Positions 1 through 8,697 of a stretch of 64,000 nt of DNA are shown here, in pieces (the stretch's first letter is position 1; each line of letters starts with the position of its first letter). The translations under genes and the position numbers were made by a program. The notes below the pieces were generated by a model. It worked only from the letters and a program-made list of their open reading frames with translations. It ran no database searches and had not been told where the DNA came from. Source of the stretch: an uncultured Emticicia sp. (GTDB lineage Bacteria > Bacteroidota > Bacteroidia > Cytophagales > Spirosomataceae); assembly GCF_937903345.1 (NCBI RefSeq), contig NZ_CALCZQ010000030.1:550037-614036 (forward strand), read 5' to 3'.

Positions 1-97
1 TGCTACCGTCAAAGAACGCAACCCAAATCAGCAGGCCTGAAAGGGTGATTACATAAAAACGATATTTATGTAATAATTTTGGTATGTATATTTTCAT
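1..97 (-). CDS. FtsB/DivIC-like septum formation initiator, N-terminal fragment
   Basis: The minus strand from the ATG at 97 gives 32 residues before the window edge: a short basic start (MKIYIPKLLHKYRF) and then a membrane segment ending in IWVAFFDGS. A cytoplasmic stub, one membrane helix and a W-x-x-FFD motif at its outer end are typical of the Bacteroidota FtsB/DivIC family, which bridges the divisome membrane proteins and is often found beside enolase. The rest, normally a periplasmic coiled coil, lies outside the window. The gene lies downstream of eno on the same strand, separated from it by a strong terminator, so it is probably transcribed separately. Confidence 0.72.
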   Translation of the reverse strand, partial: MKIYIPKLLHKYRFYVITLSGLLIWVAFFDGS

Positions 98-160
98 TTT
101 GGGAGTATTTTTAAAGCACTTTTGAACCTCAAAAATAGGAGTTTTTATAAAAAAAACAAA

Positions 161-193
161 AAAAGCGTTGAACAATATTTGTTCAACGCTTTT
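161..193 (-). terminator. Rho-independent terminator after eno
   Basis: Perfect inverted repeat AAAAGCGTTGAAC / GTTCAACGCTTTT with a 7-nt loop (AATATTT). T-rich tracts flank both sides, so it can work in both directions. It sits 55 nt after the eno stop codon. Confidence 0.85.
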
Positions 194-248
194 TTTTATA
201 GTGGCTCCTGAGAGTAATTTGACTGTCAATGAGGCAGCAGTCACTGGC

Positions 249-1526
249 TTAGAACTTCAATCCTGGGAATGTAGCTGCCGAACCTAATTCTTCTTCGATA
301 CGAAGTAATTGGTTATATTTCGCCATACGATCAGAACGTGAAGCTGAACCAGTTTTGATTTGGCCGGTGTTCAATGCTACTGCCAAGTCAGCGATTGTTG
401 CATCTTCAGTTTCACCCGAACGATGTGACATGATGCTTTTGTATTTGTTTTTGTGAGCTAAATTTACAGCATTGATTGTTTCGGTTAATGAACCAATTTG
501 GTTTACTTTTACCAAAATAGCATTAGCGATACCTTTATCAATACCCTCTTGTAAACGTTTCACATTTGTTACGAATAAATCGTCACCTACCAACTGACAT
601 TTACTTCCAATCAAGCGAGTTTGCTCAGCCCAACCAGCCCAATCGTCTTCTGCCATACCGTCTTCAATTGAGATAATTGGGTATTTTTCAACCCAAGTTG
701 CCCAATATGCGGCCATTTCATCAGAATTTAATTGCTTGCCATCTGATTTTTTGAAGGTATAAAGACCTGTTTTTGCGTCATAAAATTCAGAGGCAGCAGC
801 ATCCATAGCGATGAAAACATCTTCACCTGCCTTGAAACCAGCTTTTTCTATTGATTGCAATACGATTTCGATAGCTTCTTCATTTGATTTGATATTTGGT
901 GCAAAACCTCCTTCATCGCCAACGTTTGTAGAATATCCTTTAGATTTCAACACTTTTTTCAAAGTATGGAAAATGTCTGTTCCCATTTGTAAGGCGTGTG
1001 AGAATGATTCAGCTTTAGCTGGCATTACCATAAACTCTTGAAAATCAATTGAATTATCGGCATGTGAACCACCATTCAAGATATTCATCATCGGAACTGG
1101 CAAAGTGTTGGCGTTTACACCACCTAAATAGCGATACAATGACAAGCCAGCCTCAAAAGCGGCTGCTTTAGCAACTGCCAACGAAACGCCTAAGATTGCA
1201 TTTGCACCTAAGTTTCCCTTGTTTGGTGTGCCATCAAGGTCAATCATAATTTGGTCAATCAAGTTTTGTTCGAAAACATTTGCTCCGAGAAGTTCAAAAG
1301 CGATAGTTTCGTTGACATTCTTGACTGCTTTCAAAACACCTTTGCCTTGATACACTTTTGAATCATCATCACGTAACTCAACGGCTTCGTGGATACCAGT
1401 AGATGCACCTGATGGCACTGCGGCACGTCCTAAATAACCGTTATCAGTTAAAATATCAACTTCGATGGTAGGATTTCCTCTTGAATCGAGAATTTGTCTT
1501 GCGTGTACTCTAACAATTTGGCTCAT
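249..1526 (-). CDS. eno: Enolase
   Basis: Phosphopyruvate hydratase, which converts 2-phosphoglycerate to phosphoenolpyruvate in glycolysis; cytoplasmic homodimer needing Mg2+. The 425-residue length is normal. The N-terminal domain starts with the family opening VHARQILDSRGNPTIEVD and the SGASTG loop follows near residue 40. The barrel carries the SHADNSIDFQEFM segment, the GDEGGFAP motif near residue 205, metal-ligand segments SIEDGMAEDDW and LVGDDLFVTN, the catalytic-lysine stretch ILVKVNQIGSLTE, and the signature MSHRSGETEDATIADLAVA. All expected motifs are intact. It is probably monocistronic: a terminator follows, and 200 nt separate it from yicC upstream. Confidence 0.98.
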   Translation of the reverse strand: MSQIVRVHARQILDSRGNPTIEVDILTDNGYLGRAAVPSGASTGIHEAVELRDDDSKVYQGKGVLKAVKNVNETIAFELLGANVFEQNLIDQIMIDLDGTPNKGNLGANAILGVSLAVAKAAAFEAGLSLYRYLGGVNANTLPVPMMNILNGGSHADNSIDFQEFMVMPAKAESFSHALQMGTDIFHTLKKVLKSKGYSTNVGDEGGFAPNIKSNEEAIEIVLQSIEKAGFKAGEDVFIAMDAAASEFYDAKTGLYTFKKSDGKQLNSDEMAAYWATWVEKYPIISIEDGMAEDDWAGWAEQTRLIGSKCQLVGDDLFVTNVKRLQEGIDKGIANAILVKVNQIGSLTETINAVNLAHKNKYKSIMSHRSGETEDATIADLAVALNTGQIKTGSASRSDRMAKYNQLLRIEEELGSAATFPGLKF

Positions 1527-1726
1527 AAGCTAAAACTTGTAAGTGTTATGTATTTTGGTTATAAAAAACATTGGAATTGTCCAAAAAAACAATATTTTAT
1601 TTGGTAACAAGCGTAAAATTAGCTAAATTTTAAGTATTGGACAAATTCGATATATGAATTCTTTATTAAATAGTCCTCTTGAAATTCTAAAATCAATCAT
1701 CAGTCATAAAAAAATTAGCATTGAAA

Positions 1727-2611
1727 TTAAACAATATTCATTGTTTGTTCCTTAATTTTCTCTAATTCATCTTTCATCTGTACAACTAATCGTTGGATTA
1801 CCGAATCATTGGCCTTGGAGCCGATCGTGTTTATTTCACGACCAATTTCTTGTGCGATAAAATTGAGTTTTTTACCATTTGAAGCAATTTTAAGCTCTTG
1901 AACGAAATATTCTAAATGGTTTTTCAGACGAACTTTCTCTTCTGAAATATCAAATTTTTCTACGTAATAAATCAATTCTTGCTCGAAACGATTTTTATCG
2001 AAAGTTTCGCTTGATGACCATTCTGCAACTGCTTTTTCGATTCGTTCACGCACAACTGGAATACGTTTTGGGTCTTGCTCTTCAACTTGTGAAAGCAAAT
2101 TTGAAATGCTCACAATATAGTCTTCAAACTTTACTGATGTATTGCTTCCTTCTTGTATACGGAATTCTTTGCACTTCACAATTGCCTGATTGATAGCATT
2201 TTTCATTAAATCCCACTCTACTTTGGCATCGGCTTCTGTTGCGGCATCTGTGTTGTAGGCGTTGGGCATCATTGAGGCCATTCGCAATAGTTCAGTCGGG
2301 CTTGGCTCAAAGCCTAGCTCGTTGGCGGTTGCTTTTAGGTCTTTAAAATATGCCTTGATCAGCGGGCGATTCACGACAGTTGCGGCACTCGATTCATCTC
2401 TTGGCGTCACGTTCATCGTAAATTCTACCTTTCCACGCTCAAGTTCGGTGGTAAGAATATTCCTTATTTCGATTTCTCTTTCTGAATAGGTGCGGGGAAT
2501 TCGACAATAAATATCAAAAAACTTAGAGTTTAACGATTTAATTTCGACGGTTACAGCGATTTTGGCGTTCTCGACGGTTGCCGAGCCAAAACCAGTCATT
2601 GATTGCAGCAT
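1727..2611 (-). CDS. yicC: YicC/YloC family endoribonuclease
   Basis: 294 residues from the ATG at 2611, chosen because the product then starts MLQSMTGFGSATVE, the conserved YicC N-terminus; a longer upstream reading only adds 24 unrelated residues. The C-terminal half has the DUF1732 signature around GKKLNFIAQEIGREINTIGSKAN, and the protein ends in a helical segment (MKDELEKIKEQTMNIV). YicC-family proteins are stress-linked endoribonucleases acting on RNA. The 5' leader contains a short repeat also found before menA. Confidence 0.92.
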   Translation of the reverse strand: MLQSMTGFGSATVENAKIAVTVEIKSLNSKFFDIYCRIPRTYSEREIEIRNILTTELERGKVEFTMNVTPRDESSAATVVNRPLIKAYFKDLKATANELGFEPSPTELLRMASMMPNAYNTDAATEADAKVEWDLMKNAINQAIVKCKEFRIQEGSNTSVKFEDYIVSISNLLSQVEEQDPKRIPVVRERIEKAVAEWSSSETFDKNRFEQELIYYVEKFDISEEKVRLKNHLEYFVQELKIASNGKKLNFIAQEIGREINTIGSKANDSVIQRLVVQMKDELEKIKEQTMNIV

Positions 2612-2612
2612 G

Positions 2613-2646
2613 ATATAATGAGTGTATGATAAAATGAGCGAATGAT
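2613..2646 (-). repeat. CATTC/TCATT-rich leader repeat before yicC
   Basis: Directly before the yicC ATG, the minus strand reads as degenerate copies of ATCATTCNCTCATT. The 12-mer ATCATTCGCTCA (minus strand of 2635-2646) occurs exactly at 6826-6837 in the menA leader, and related words occur at 46898-46935 before the glycosyltransferase gene. Confidence 0.55.
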
Positions 2647-2781
2647 GTGGTATAAAGTTGAAGTGAATCTGAAAGATTCGCAACCAAATACTATTAGATA
2701 CTAATTAAAAGCAAATAACGTAAAAATATAGGAGAGTTGAGTGGTTTTCGTAGGTGTTATTCTATATAATTCAAATAAAAA

Positions 2782-4272
2782 TTATTTTAATAGTTCAAAA
2801 TTAGGCTTCTCCACTATCTTTATTTTACGCATATACATGGTTGGTCGAGTGAGTAGGTTTTTGCGTTCACGCCCCCAAACCAAAAAATTTTCATCGAACC
2901 AAGGCAAAAAACCTGTTATTTGTTCATTTCCCAATTCTTCATATATCCCTTTGGCCACCAATTCGCCATTTTCTGAATCGAGTAAATTTGTATAAATAAC
3001 ATTTCCCAGTTGGCATGCACCCATAATGCGGTTTTTATTAATCAAAAATTGCATTGCAGGTTTTACGTTTGACTCTAAAATATCGATTTTACTTGATGTT
3101 TGGGTGCGTAATCGTTGGGTATAAATAAAATTCGTAAAACCATCTAAAGCAATGACAGAATTCCAAACAAAATTGGCTTCTTGATCGAGTTTACAAACCA
3201 TACTAAATTGATATTTTATTTTACCAGTGTATTCTTGGTTAGAAATGGCGGCTTCAAAGAAATCAAACGCACACATGATACCATCCCTAAGCGGTTTTAG
3301 CTGATGAACAATAGCATAAGGTGGGGCTTGTTGTTTATCATTGAGGATGCCTTTAAACTCCGAAAATTCGATATATTTTACTTTTTCAGCTGAAAAGTTT
3401 TCATCGAGACAAGCCGTATATAAGCCTCTTACCCTAAAGCTTAATCCTTTAGTATATGTGCCTATAATCATGAGTTGATTACCAATTCTGATTGTTTTGG
3501 CCTCATTAAATTGCTTTTTATCGTTTGGTATAAAAAAGCTGCTTAACAAATTGCCCTCTTTTGAATATTTTTTAATTAATAATTCTCCTCCAGTGTAACG
3601 CTTTAGGATAGCAGTGAAACTTTCATTATCAGCATAAAGTGACAAAAATTGGGCGTTTCGATCGAGTAAATTGGGTAAAACTTTAAATGTACCATCTTTT
3701 ACATGAAAAATCATTACTACAGGACGCTCTTTGTATTTGCATGCAATAAAACAATCTTCGTTTACGATTCTGAAAGTAAACATTTTGATTCCTTCAGGTA
3801 AAGTACCTTCAATTTTTTCTTGTATCCCCGTTCGTATGGACGTTCTCAGTAAAAAGACCTTGTTTTTAGGTAAAAAACAATTGAAAAGTACATAATGAAA
3901 TAAAGAATCGGTCTGCTCACCGATGTAATCGTATTTAGATTCTATTTTAAAATCATTTTGCCAGATATTTTTTATATTTTTATTGTATCCTTCTGTGTGA
4001 ATGTATGTAAATTTTTCATCAGCGTTAATGTCTGAAATAATAGTGCCATTGGCCCCCATAGGAATGATATTATTTTTTTGAAGAGGTCTAAAAATACTAT
4101 CTTCTTTGGTCAAATGCCCACCTTGTTTTATATGGCTTTTGGGTACTAAGTTTGTTTTTGGCGATAATTGTGCAACCGTAGCAATAGCTTCTTGAGTAGG
4201 GCTAATTCGTTGCCCCCAAGAAGTGCAGATCGTAATGTGTAAACAAACAAAAAGAAAATATTTTTTCATCAT
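2782..4272 (-). CDS. Secreted protein of unknown function, possibly beta-propeller
   Basis: 496 residues. The first 20 are a clear signal peptide (MMKKYFLFVCLHITICTSWG followed by Q), so the protein is exported. There is no lipobox, no T9SS sorting tail and no later membrane helix. The body has many short beta-strand-like stretches separated by loops, with recurring patterns of the type 'I..N.L..IG.Y', which suggests a propeller or another all-beta fold, but no catalytic motif was recognised. It is divergent from argS and 98 nt beyond the longest yicC reading, with no obvious operon partner. Confidence 0.7.
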   Translation of the reverse strand: MMKKYFLFVCLHITICTSWGQRISPTQEAIATVAQLSPKTNLVPKSHIKQGGHLTKEDSIFRPLQKNNIIPMGANGTIISDINADEKFTYIHTEGYNKNIKNIWQNDFKIESKYDYIGEQTDSLFHYVLFNCFLPKNKVFLLRTSIRTGIQEKIEGTLPEGIKMFTFRIVNEDCFIACKYKERPVVMIFHVKDGTFKVLPNLLDRNAQFLSLYADNESFTAILKRYTGGELLIKKYSKEGNLLSSFFIPNDKKQFNEAKTIRIGNQLMIIGTYTKGLSFRVRGLYTACLDENFSAEKVKYIEFSEFKGILNDKQQAPPYAIVHQLKPLRDGIMCAFDFFEAAISNQEYTGKIKYQFSMVCKLDQEANFVWNSVIALDGFTNFIYTQRLRTQTSSKIDILESNVKPAMQFLINKNRIMGACQLGNVIYTNLLDSENGELVAKGIYEELGNEQITGFLPWFDENFLVWGRERKNLLTRPTMYMRKIKIVEKPNFELLK

Positions 4273-4328
4273 AGATGCAGGTTCTTCCTAGTAAAGTTAG
4301 CTTTTAAGTTTGCTTATTTCCAAACAAC

Positions 4329-4362
4329 TTAACGCATTTCTCTCAAAAAAACTGTACTTTTG
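4329..4362 (+). promoter_or_regulatory. Putative promoter for argS
   Basis: TACTTTTG at 4355-4362 matches the Bacteroidota -7 consensus TAnnTTTG. The -33 region is weak (TTAACG at 4329). It lies 53 nt before the argS ATG. Confidence 0.5.
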
Positions 4363-4415
4363 TAAATTAGTAAAACAGGTTTTTAACTTGATTATAGTAA
4401 TCAGTAATACAATTT

Positions 4416-6191
4416 ATGAATATCGAGCAATTATTAAAAACAGCCATTAAAGAGGCACTTTTGACATTATTTCACTTAGAAGAAGAGGTTGTTTTACAGC
4501 CAACCAAGAAAGATTTTGAAGGAAATTATACTTATGTAGTTTTTCCTTTAGTAAAATCTCTTCGAAAGAATCCTGCCGAATTGGGTAATGCCATAGGTCG
4601 TTTCATCAAAGACAAAAACGATTTTATAAATAGTTTTAATGTTGTTCAAGGGTTTTTGAATATTGTATTGAATAATTCGGTTTGGATTGATACTTTAAAT
4701 TCGATTTTATCGAACGACAATTTTGGGTTTTTACCAGCAAATGGTCAATCAGTAATGGTAGAGTTTTCTTCCCCAAATACCAATAAACCACTTCACTTAG
4801 GGCATTTACGTAATAACTTTTTGGGAGCGGCTGTTTCAAATATTTTGTCAGCTGGTGGTTTTGATGTAGCAAAAACTTGTTTAGTTAATGACCGTGGCGT
4901 ACATATTTGTAAGTCAATGTTGGCCTATAAAAAGTACGGAAATGAAGCAACACCTGAATCTTTGGGTATCAAAGGCGACCATTTGGCAGGGAAATATTAT
5001 GTCGAATTTGATAAAGCATATAAAGTCGAAATCGCACAGTTAATGACTGAGGGCAAGACCGAAGACGAAGCCAAGAAAACCGCTCCAATGATGCTCGAAA
5101 CGCAAGCGATGTTACAAAAATGGGAGCAAGGTGATGAAGAAACGATGGCATTATGGCGAAAAATGAATGATTGGGTTTTTGAAGGATTTGCCGAAACGTA
5201 TAAAAAAATAGGCGTATCGTTTGATAAAGTTTATTATGAGTCTAATACTTATTTACTCGGAAAGGATGTCGTGGAAGAGGGTATGAAAAATGGCGTTTTC
5301 TTCAAAAAAGAAAATGGTAGCGTTTGGATTGATTTGAAAGAAGAAGGCCTCGACGAAAAATTGGTACTTCGTGCAGATGGAACTTCGGTTTATATTACAC
5401 AGGATTTAGGCACAACCGATTTGAAATTTAATGATTATCATAATGATAAATCGATTTGGGTGGTAGGCAATGAGCAAGATTATCATTTTCAGGTGCTTTT
5501 TGCGATTATGAAAAAACTCGGTCGTGCGTATGCCGATGGTTGTTATCACTTAAGCTACGGAATGGTCGATTTGCCTTCTGGAAAAATGAAATCTCGTGAA
5601 GGAACGGTTGTTGATGCCGATGAATTGGTAGCTGAAATGATTGAAACCGCTGCTGAAACAACTCGTGAACGTGGAAAAATTGATGATTTTAGCAAAGAAG
5701 AAGCTGAAAATCTTTTTCAAATGTTGGCTCTGGGTGCTTTGAAATACTTCTTGTTGAAAGTTGAACCAAAGAAAAGAATGCTTTTTAATCCGGCCGAATC
5801 TATTGATTTTCAAGGAAATACAGGTCCGTTTATTCAATATACCCACGCTCGAATTTGTTCGATTTTACGAAAAGCTGAGTCTCAGAATGTACCAGTGAAT
5901 AAACAAGTGGGAGCGGTTGAACTGTTGAAACCAGAACTAGAATTGATTTTTGCTTTGAACGAATATGCAACTACAATTAGGAAAGCAGGAGATGAATACT
6001 CTCCAGCGATTATTGCCAATTATGTCTATGAGTTAGCCAAAATTTTTAATCAGTTTTACGCAGAAGTCTCGATTATGAACGAAACCGATAACGACAAACA
6101 ACAATTTAGACTTTCGCTTATTAAAGTAGTTGCCGAAACAATTAGTAAAGCTATGGGGTTATTAGGAATACAAGTTCCTACACGTATGTAA
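4416..6191 (+). CDS. argS: Arginine--tRNA ligase
   Basis: Class I aminoacyl-tRNA synthetase that charges tRNA-Arg; cytoplasmic. At 591 residues it has the usual length. Residues 1-85 are the ArgRS-specific N-terminal tRNA-binding domain. The Rossmann core opens with VEFSSPNTNKPLHLGHLRNN (HIGH-type motif HLGH at 127-130), and the KMSKS-type loop is GKMKSREGTVV near 388-398, in the degenerate form common for ArgRS. The C-terminal DALR anticodon-binding domain contains FIQYTHARICSILRKAE and ends in the standard MGLLGIQVPTRM. gpx follows 13 nt after the stop codon, suggesting co-transcription. Confidence 0.97.
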   Translation: MNIEQLLKTAIKEALLTLFHLEEEVVLQPTKKDFEGNYTYVVFPLVKSLRKNPAELGNAIGRFIKDKNDFINSFNVVQGFLNIVLNNSVWIDTLNSILSNDNFGFLPANGQSVMVEFSSPNTNKPLHLGHLRNNFLGAAVSNILSAGGFDVAKTCLVNDRGVHICKSMLAYKKYGNEATPESLGIKGDHLAGKYYVEFDKAYKVEIAQLMTEGKTEDEAKKTAPMMLETQAMLQKWEQGDEETMALWRKMNDWVFEGFAETYKKIGVSFDKVYYESNTYLLGKDVVEEGMKNGVFFKKENGSVWIDLKEEGLDEKLVLRADGTSVYITQDLGTTDLKFNDYHNDKSIWVVGNEQDYHFQVLFAIMKKLGRAYADGCYHLSYGMVDLPSGKMKSREGTVVDADELVAEMIETAAETTRERGKIDDFSKEEAENLFQMLALGALKYFLLKVEPKKRMLFNPAESIDFQGNTGPFIQYTHARICSILRKAESQNVPVNKQVGAVELLKPELELIFALNEYATTIRKAGDEYSPAIIANYVYELAKIFNQFYAEVSIMNETDNDKQQFRLSLIKVVAETISKAMGLLGIQVPTRM

Positions 6192-6204
6192 TCAAACTAT
6201 AACT

Positions 6205-6813
6205 ATGAAAAGGAAAATCATTTTTGCAACAGTTTCCATTTTAACACTGACAAGTCTTATGAGTTTTCGTTTAATCAAGATGCTTTTTTCTGACAAGAAA
6301 ATGGTATCTGTAAAGCCGGCAAATGTAATGGTAAAAGGTTCGTTTTATGATTTCAGTTTGAAATCGCTCGATGGAAAAGAAACCATTGATTTTTCAAAAT
6401 ATAAAGGTAAAAAGGTTGTTGTTGTGAATACAGCTTCGGAATGTGGTTATACACCACAATACGCTGATTGGCAAGCATTTCATAAAGAATACGGCGATAA
6501 AATCATAATTTTGGGCGTGCCTGCCAACAATTTTGGTGGTCAAGAGCCTGGTAGTAACAAGGAAATTGCTACATTTTGTCAGAAAAACTATGGTGTAAGC
6601 TTCCAAATGCTTGAAAAGGTAAGTGTTGTCGGTAGTGACCAACATCCATTATATAAATGGTTGAGCAAAAAAGATTTAAACGGTTGGAATGATAAAGAAC
6701 CAACCTGGAATTTCTGTAAATATGTTATTAATGAGAAAGGTGAAGTGTCTCATTTCTTTGCTTCGGGCGTAAAGCCAAATTCACCAGAATTTAAAAAAGC
6801 AGTAGGTATTTAA
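6205..6813 (+). CDS. Glutathione peroxidase-family thiol peroxidase, membrane-anchored or exported
   Basis: 202 residues. An N-terminal hydrophobic stretch (about 5-24) acts as signal or anchor, so the enzyme probably works in the periplasm. The GPx fold follows: NTASECGYTPQY holds the peroxidatic Cys80 in place of selenocysteine, GGQEPGSN gives Gln113, and TWNFCKYVI gives Trp168/Asn169, completing the catalytic tetrad. Cys125 in ATFCQKNYG matches the resolving cysteine of thioredoxin-dependent GPx enzymes, so thioredoxin-like donors are more likely than glutathione. It reduces hydroperoxides. It follows argS by 13 nt and precedes menA. Confidence 0.9.
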   Translation: MKRKIIFATVSILTLTSLMSFRLIKMLFSDKKMVSVKPANVMVKGSFYDFSLKSLDGKETIDFSKYKGKKVVVVNTASECGYTPQYADWQAFHKEYGDKIIILGVPANNFGGQEPGSNKEIATFCQKNYGVSFQMLEKVSVVGSDQHPLYKWLSKKDLNGWNDKEPTWNFCKYVINEKGEVSHFFASGVKPNSPEFKKAVGI

Positions 6814-6820
6814 AATAAAT

Positions 6821-6856
6821 ATTCTATCATTCGCTCAATCATTCATTCTATCATTT
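6821..6856 (+). repeat. ATCATTC-type leader repeat before menA
   Basis: The whole 36 nt before the menA ATG is made of degenerate copies of ATTCTATCATT / CTCAATCATT. It contains ATCATTCGCTCA, identical to the minus strand of 2635-2646 in the yicC leader. Confidence 0.55.
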
Positions 6857-7738
6857 ATGAAACATTGGCTTTCTGCAGCTCGTCCACGTACTCTTCCTTT
6901 GGCACTGGCAAGCATTTTTATGGGTAGTTTTTTAGCAGCATTTGTAGGGAAGTTTGACTGGCTAGTTTTTGTTTTTTGTTGTCTTACAACCATTGCTTTG
7001 CAGGTGCTTTCAAATTTTGCCAACGATTTTGGCGATACACAAAATGGAGCAGATTTAGCTGGAAGAGTTGGCCCAAAACGAGCAGTACAATCTGGTACGA
7101 TTACTTCCAAACAAATGCTTAGTGGAATTTATATTTTGACTGTAATTTGCCTTATCTTTGGAATTTCACTCCTTTATTTTTCATTCAAAGATGCCTCGAT
7201 GCGAGCATTTTTGGGTTTTTTTGGACTTGGATTGATATCAATGCTAGCCGCCTATACTTATACTGCAGGCAATAATCCTTATGGTTATTCAGGTTTAGGA
7301 GATATTTCGGTTTTGATTTTTTTCGGTTTAGTTGGGGTTTTAGGAAGCAATTATTTATTCACAAAAACTTTTGATTGGATAAATATTTTACCTGCTTTAA
7401 GTTGTGGATTTTTTGCTACGGGTGTACTAAATATTAATAACATTAGAGATATAGAATCAGACACCCGTTCTGGGAAGAAGACCATCCCAGCTCGATTAGG
7501 TAAAGAAAATGCAATAATTTACCATTGGTTCTTACTTAGTTTTGGAATGTTAAGTATTTTACTATTCAGCATTTTACAAGGAGAAAATAAGTTTCATTAC
7601 CTTGTTGTTTTCCCTTTGTTTTTCTTAAACGGAATAAAGGTTAAACGTTTATCAAATCCTGATCCAATGCTTAAACAAATGGCATTATCAACCTTGCTTT
7701 TTGTTTTATTATTTGGTTTGACCTTGCTATTTGCCTAA
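6857..7738 (+). CDS. menA: 1,4-dihydroxy-2-naphthoate polyprenyltransferase
   Basis: UbiA-family membrane prenyltransferase that attaches the polyprenyl tail to 1,4-dihydroxy-2-naphthoate, the committed membrane step of menaquinone synthesis. 293 residues with about eight hydrophobic helices. The first prenyl-diphosphate/Mg2+ motif is NDFGDTQNGAD (56-66) and the second is NIRDIESDTRSGKKT (195-209). The N-terminus WLSAARPRTLPLALASI is typical of MenA. The start follows 43 nt after gpx through a repeat-rich leader. Menaquinone fits the respiratory chain expected here. Confidence 0.94.
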   Translation: MKHWLSAARPRTLPLALASIFMGSFLAAFVGKFDWLVFVFCCLTTIALQVLSNFANDFGDTQNGADLAGRVGPKRAVQSGTITSKQMLSGIYILTVICLIFGISLLYFSFKDASMRAFLGFFGLGLISMLAAYTYTAGNNPYGYSGLGDISVLIFFGLVGVLGSNYLFTKTFDWINILPALSCGFFATGVLNINNIRDIESDTRSGKKTIPARLGKENAIIYHWFLLSFGMLSILLFSILQGENKFHYLVVFPLFFLNGIKVKRLSNPDPMLKQMALSTLLFVLLFGLTLLFA

Positions 7739-7797
7739 AATTGAAAGTAAAGGACCGCAGTTTCTTGTTATTCTTTCAAATCAAGTTTTCTCTTTCT

Positions 7798-8415
7798 TTA
7801 TTTTTCTCCCGAATTTTTTTTTGTTACTTTTGATGACAAAAACTTTTCTTCGTTGGCTCTAATTTTAACCAATACTCTGCGATTTCTACGACGACCCTCT
7901 GGAGTACGATTACTATCTATTGGACGAGTCGCACCATAACCAGCAATTGCCAATCTATCCGCCGTGACATCATGAGCTTTAAAATATAGTGCCACAGCTT
8001 TTGCTCGCATTTCCGATAAATTCTTATTTTTTAACTGATTACCACTACTATCAGCATGTCCTTCAATAAAAATTTCTGTATATGGGTACTGACTCAAAAC
8101 GCTCGATATATCATCCAATACTTCAATTGCCTCCATAGTTAAACGATCCGAACTAGATTCAAAATAAAATTCTGGTTGAAACGTAATACTTATACCTTCT
8201 GCAGTGCGGATAATCTCAGCTTTTTGGCCGGATGCACTAATCAAATCTGTTGCTAAAAAGTCAAGCATTCTTCCAATTTTTACAGCAGCTTCGGCGGCAG
8301 CAGGATTTTTCTTGTCAGTATTTTTGTTGTTTTTAGAAGTATTTTTTGATGTATTACAAGAAACAAGCACAGATAAAATGATTACTACACATGTCAAAAG
8401 ACTCAATGATTTCAT
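7798..8415 (-). CDS. OmpA-family peptidoglycan-binding lipoprotein
   Basis: 205 residues. The N-terminus is a lipoprotein signal ending in LSVLVSC, so it is probably lipidated at Cys20. A Lys/Asn/Thr-rich linker follows, then a short segment (about 45-75), then an OmpA C-terminal domain: LDDISSVLSQYPYTEIFIEG, HADSSGNQLKNKNLSEMRAK and the NRTPEGRRRNRRV motif that binds diaminopimelate in peptidoglycan. Role: anchoring the outer membrane to the cell wall, or part of an envelope complex. It converges with menA and is probably monocistronic. Confidence 0.88.
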   Translation of the reverse strand: MKSLSLLTCVVIILSVLVSCNTSKNTSKNNKNTDKKNPAAAEAAVKIGRMLDFLATDLISASGQKAEIIRTAEGISITFQPEFYFESSSDRLTMEAIEVLDDISSVLSQYPYTEIFIEGHADSSGNQLKNKNLSEMRAKAVALYFKAHDVTADRLAIAGYGATRPIDSNRTPEGRRRNRRVLVKIRANEEKFLSSKVTKKNSGEK

Positions 8416-8575
8416 GAAATTAGGATTTTATATAGTAACATAAGAAAACCATTATTTGAAGTCAAAATAACTTTTTTGTAAAATTGCTAAAAAAAATGAA
8501 ATTGGCAAGCTATACGTAATAAAAATTTGTTAACCTTAATAATCTAATCATTAAAAAACTTTTTACAAAAAAGCA

Positions 8576-8605
8576 TTGACTAAACAGTCATAAAATTTAT
8601 CTTTG
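8576..8605 (+). promoter_or_regulatory. Bacteroidota-type promoter for the TPR gene
   Basis: TTG at 8576-8578, a 19-nt spacer, and TATCTTTG at 8598-8605 form a near-ideal TTG-N19-TAnnTTTG promoter, 92 nt before the ATG at 8698. Confidence 0.75.
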
Positions 8606-8697
8606 TTAAATGAAATTAAGTGTAATGTTTCATACTTTGAAGTAATTTTTCAATAATTTCATTCTAAAACGTGATTTTAAATTATTCTAAAAATCTT

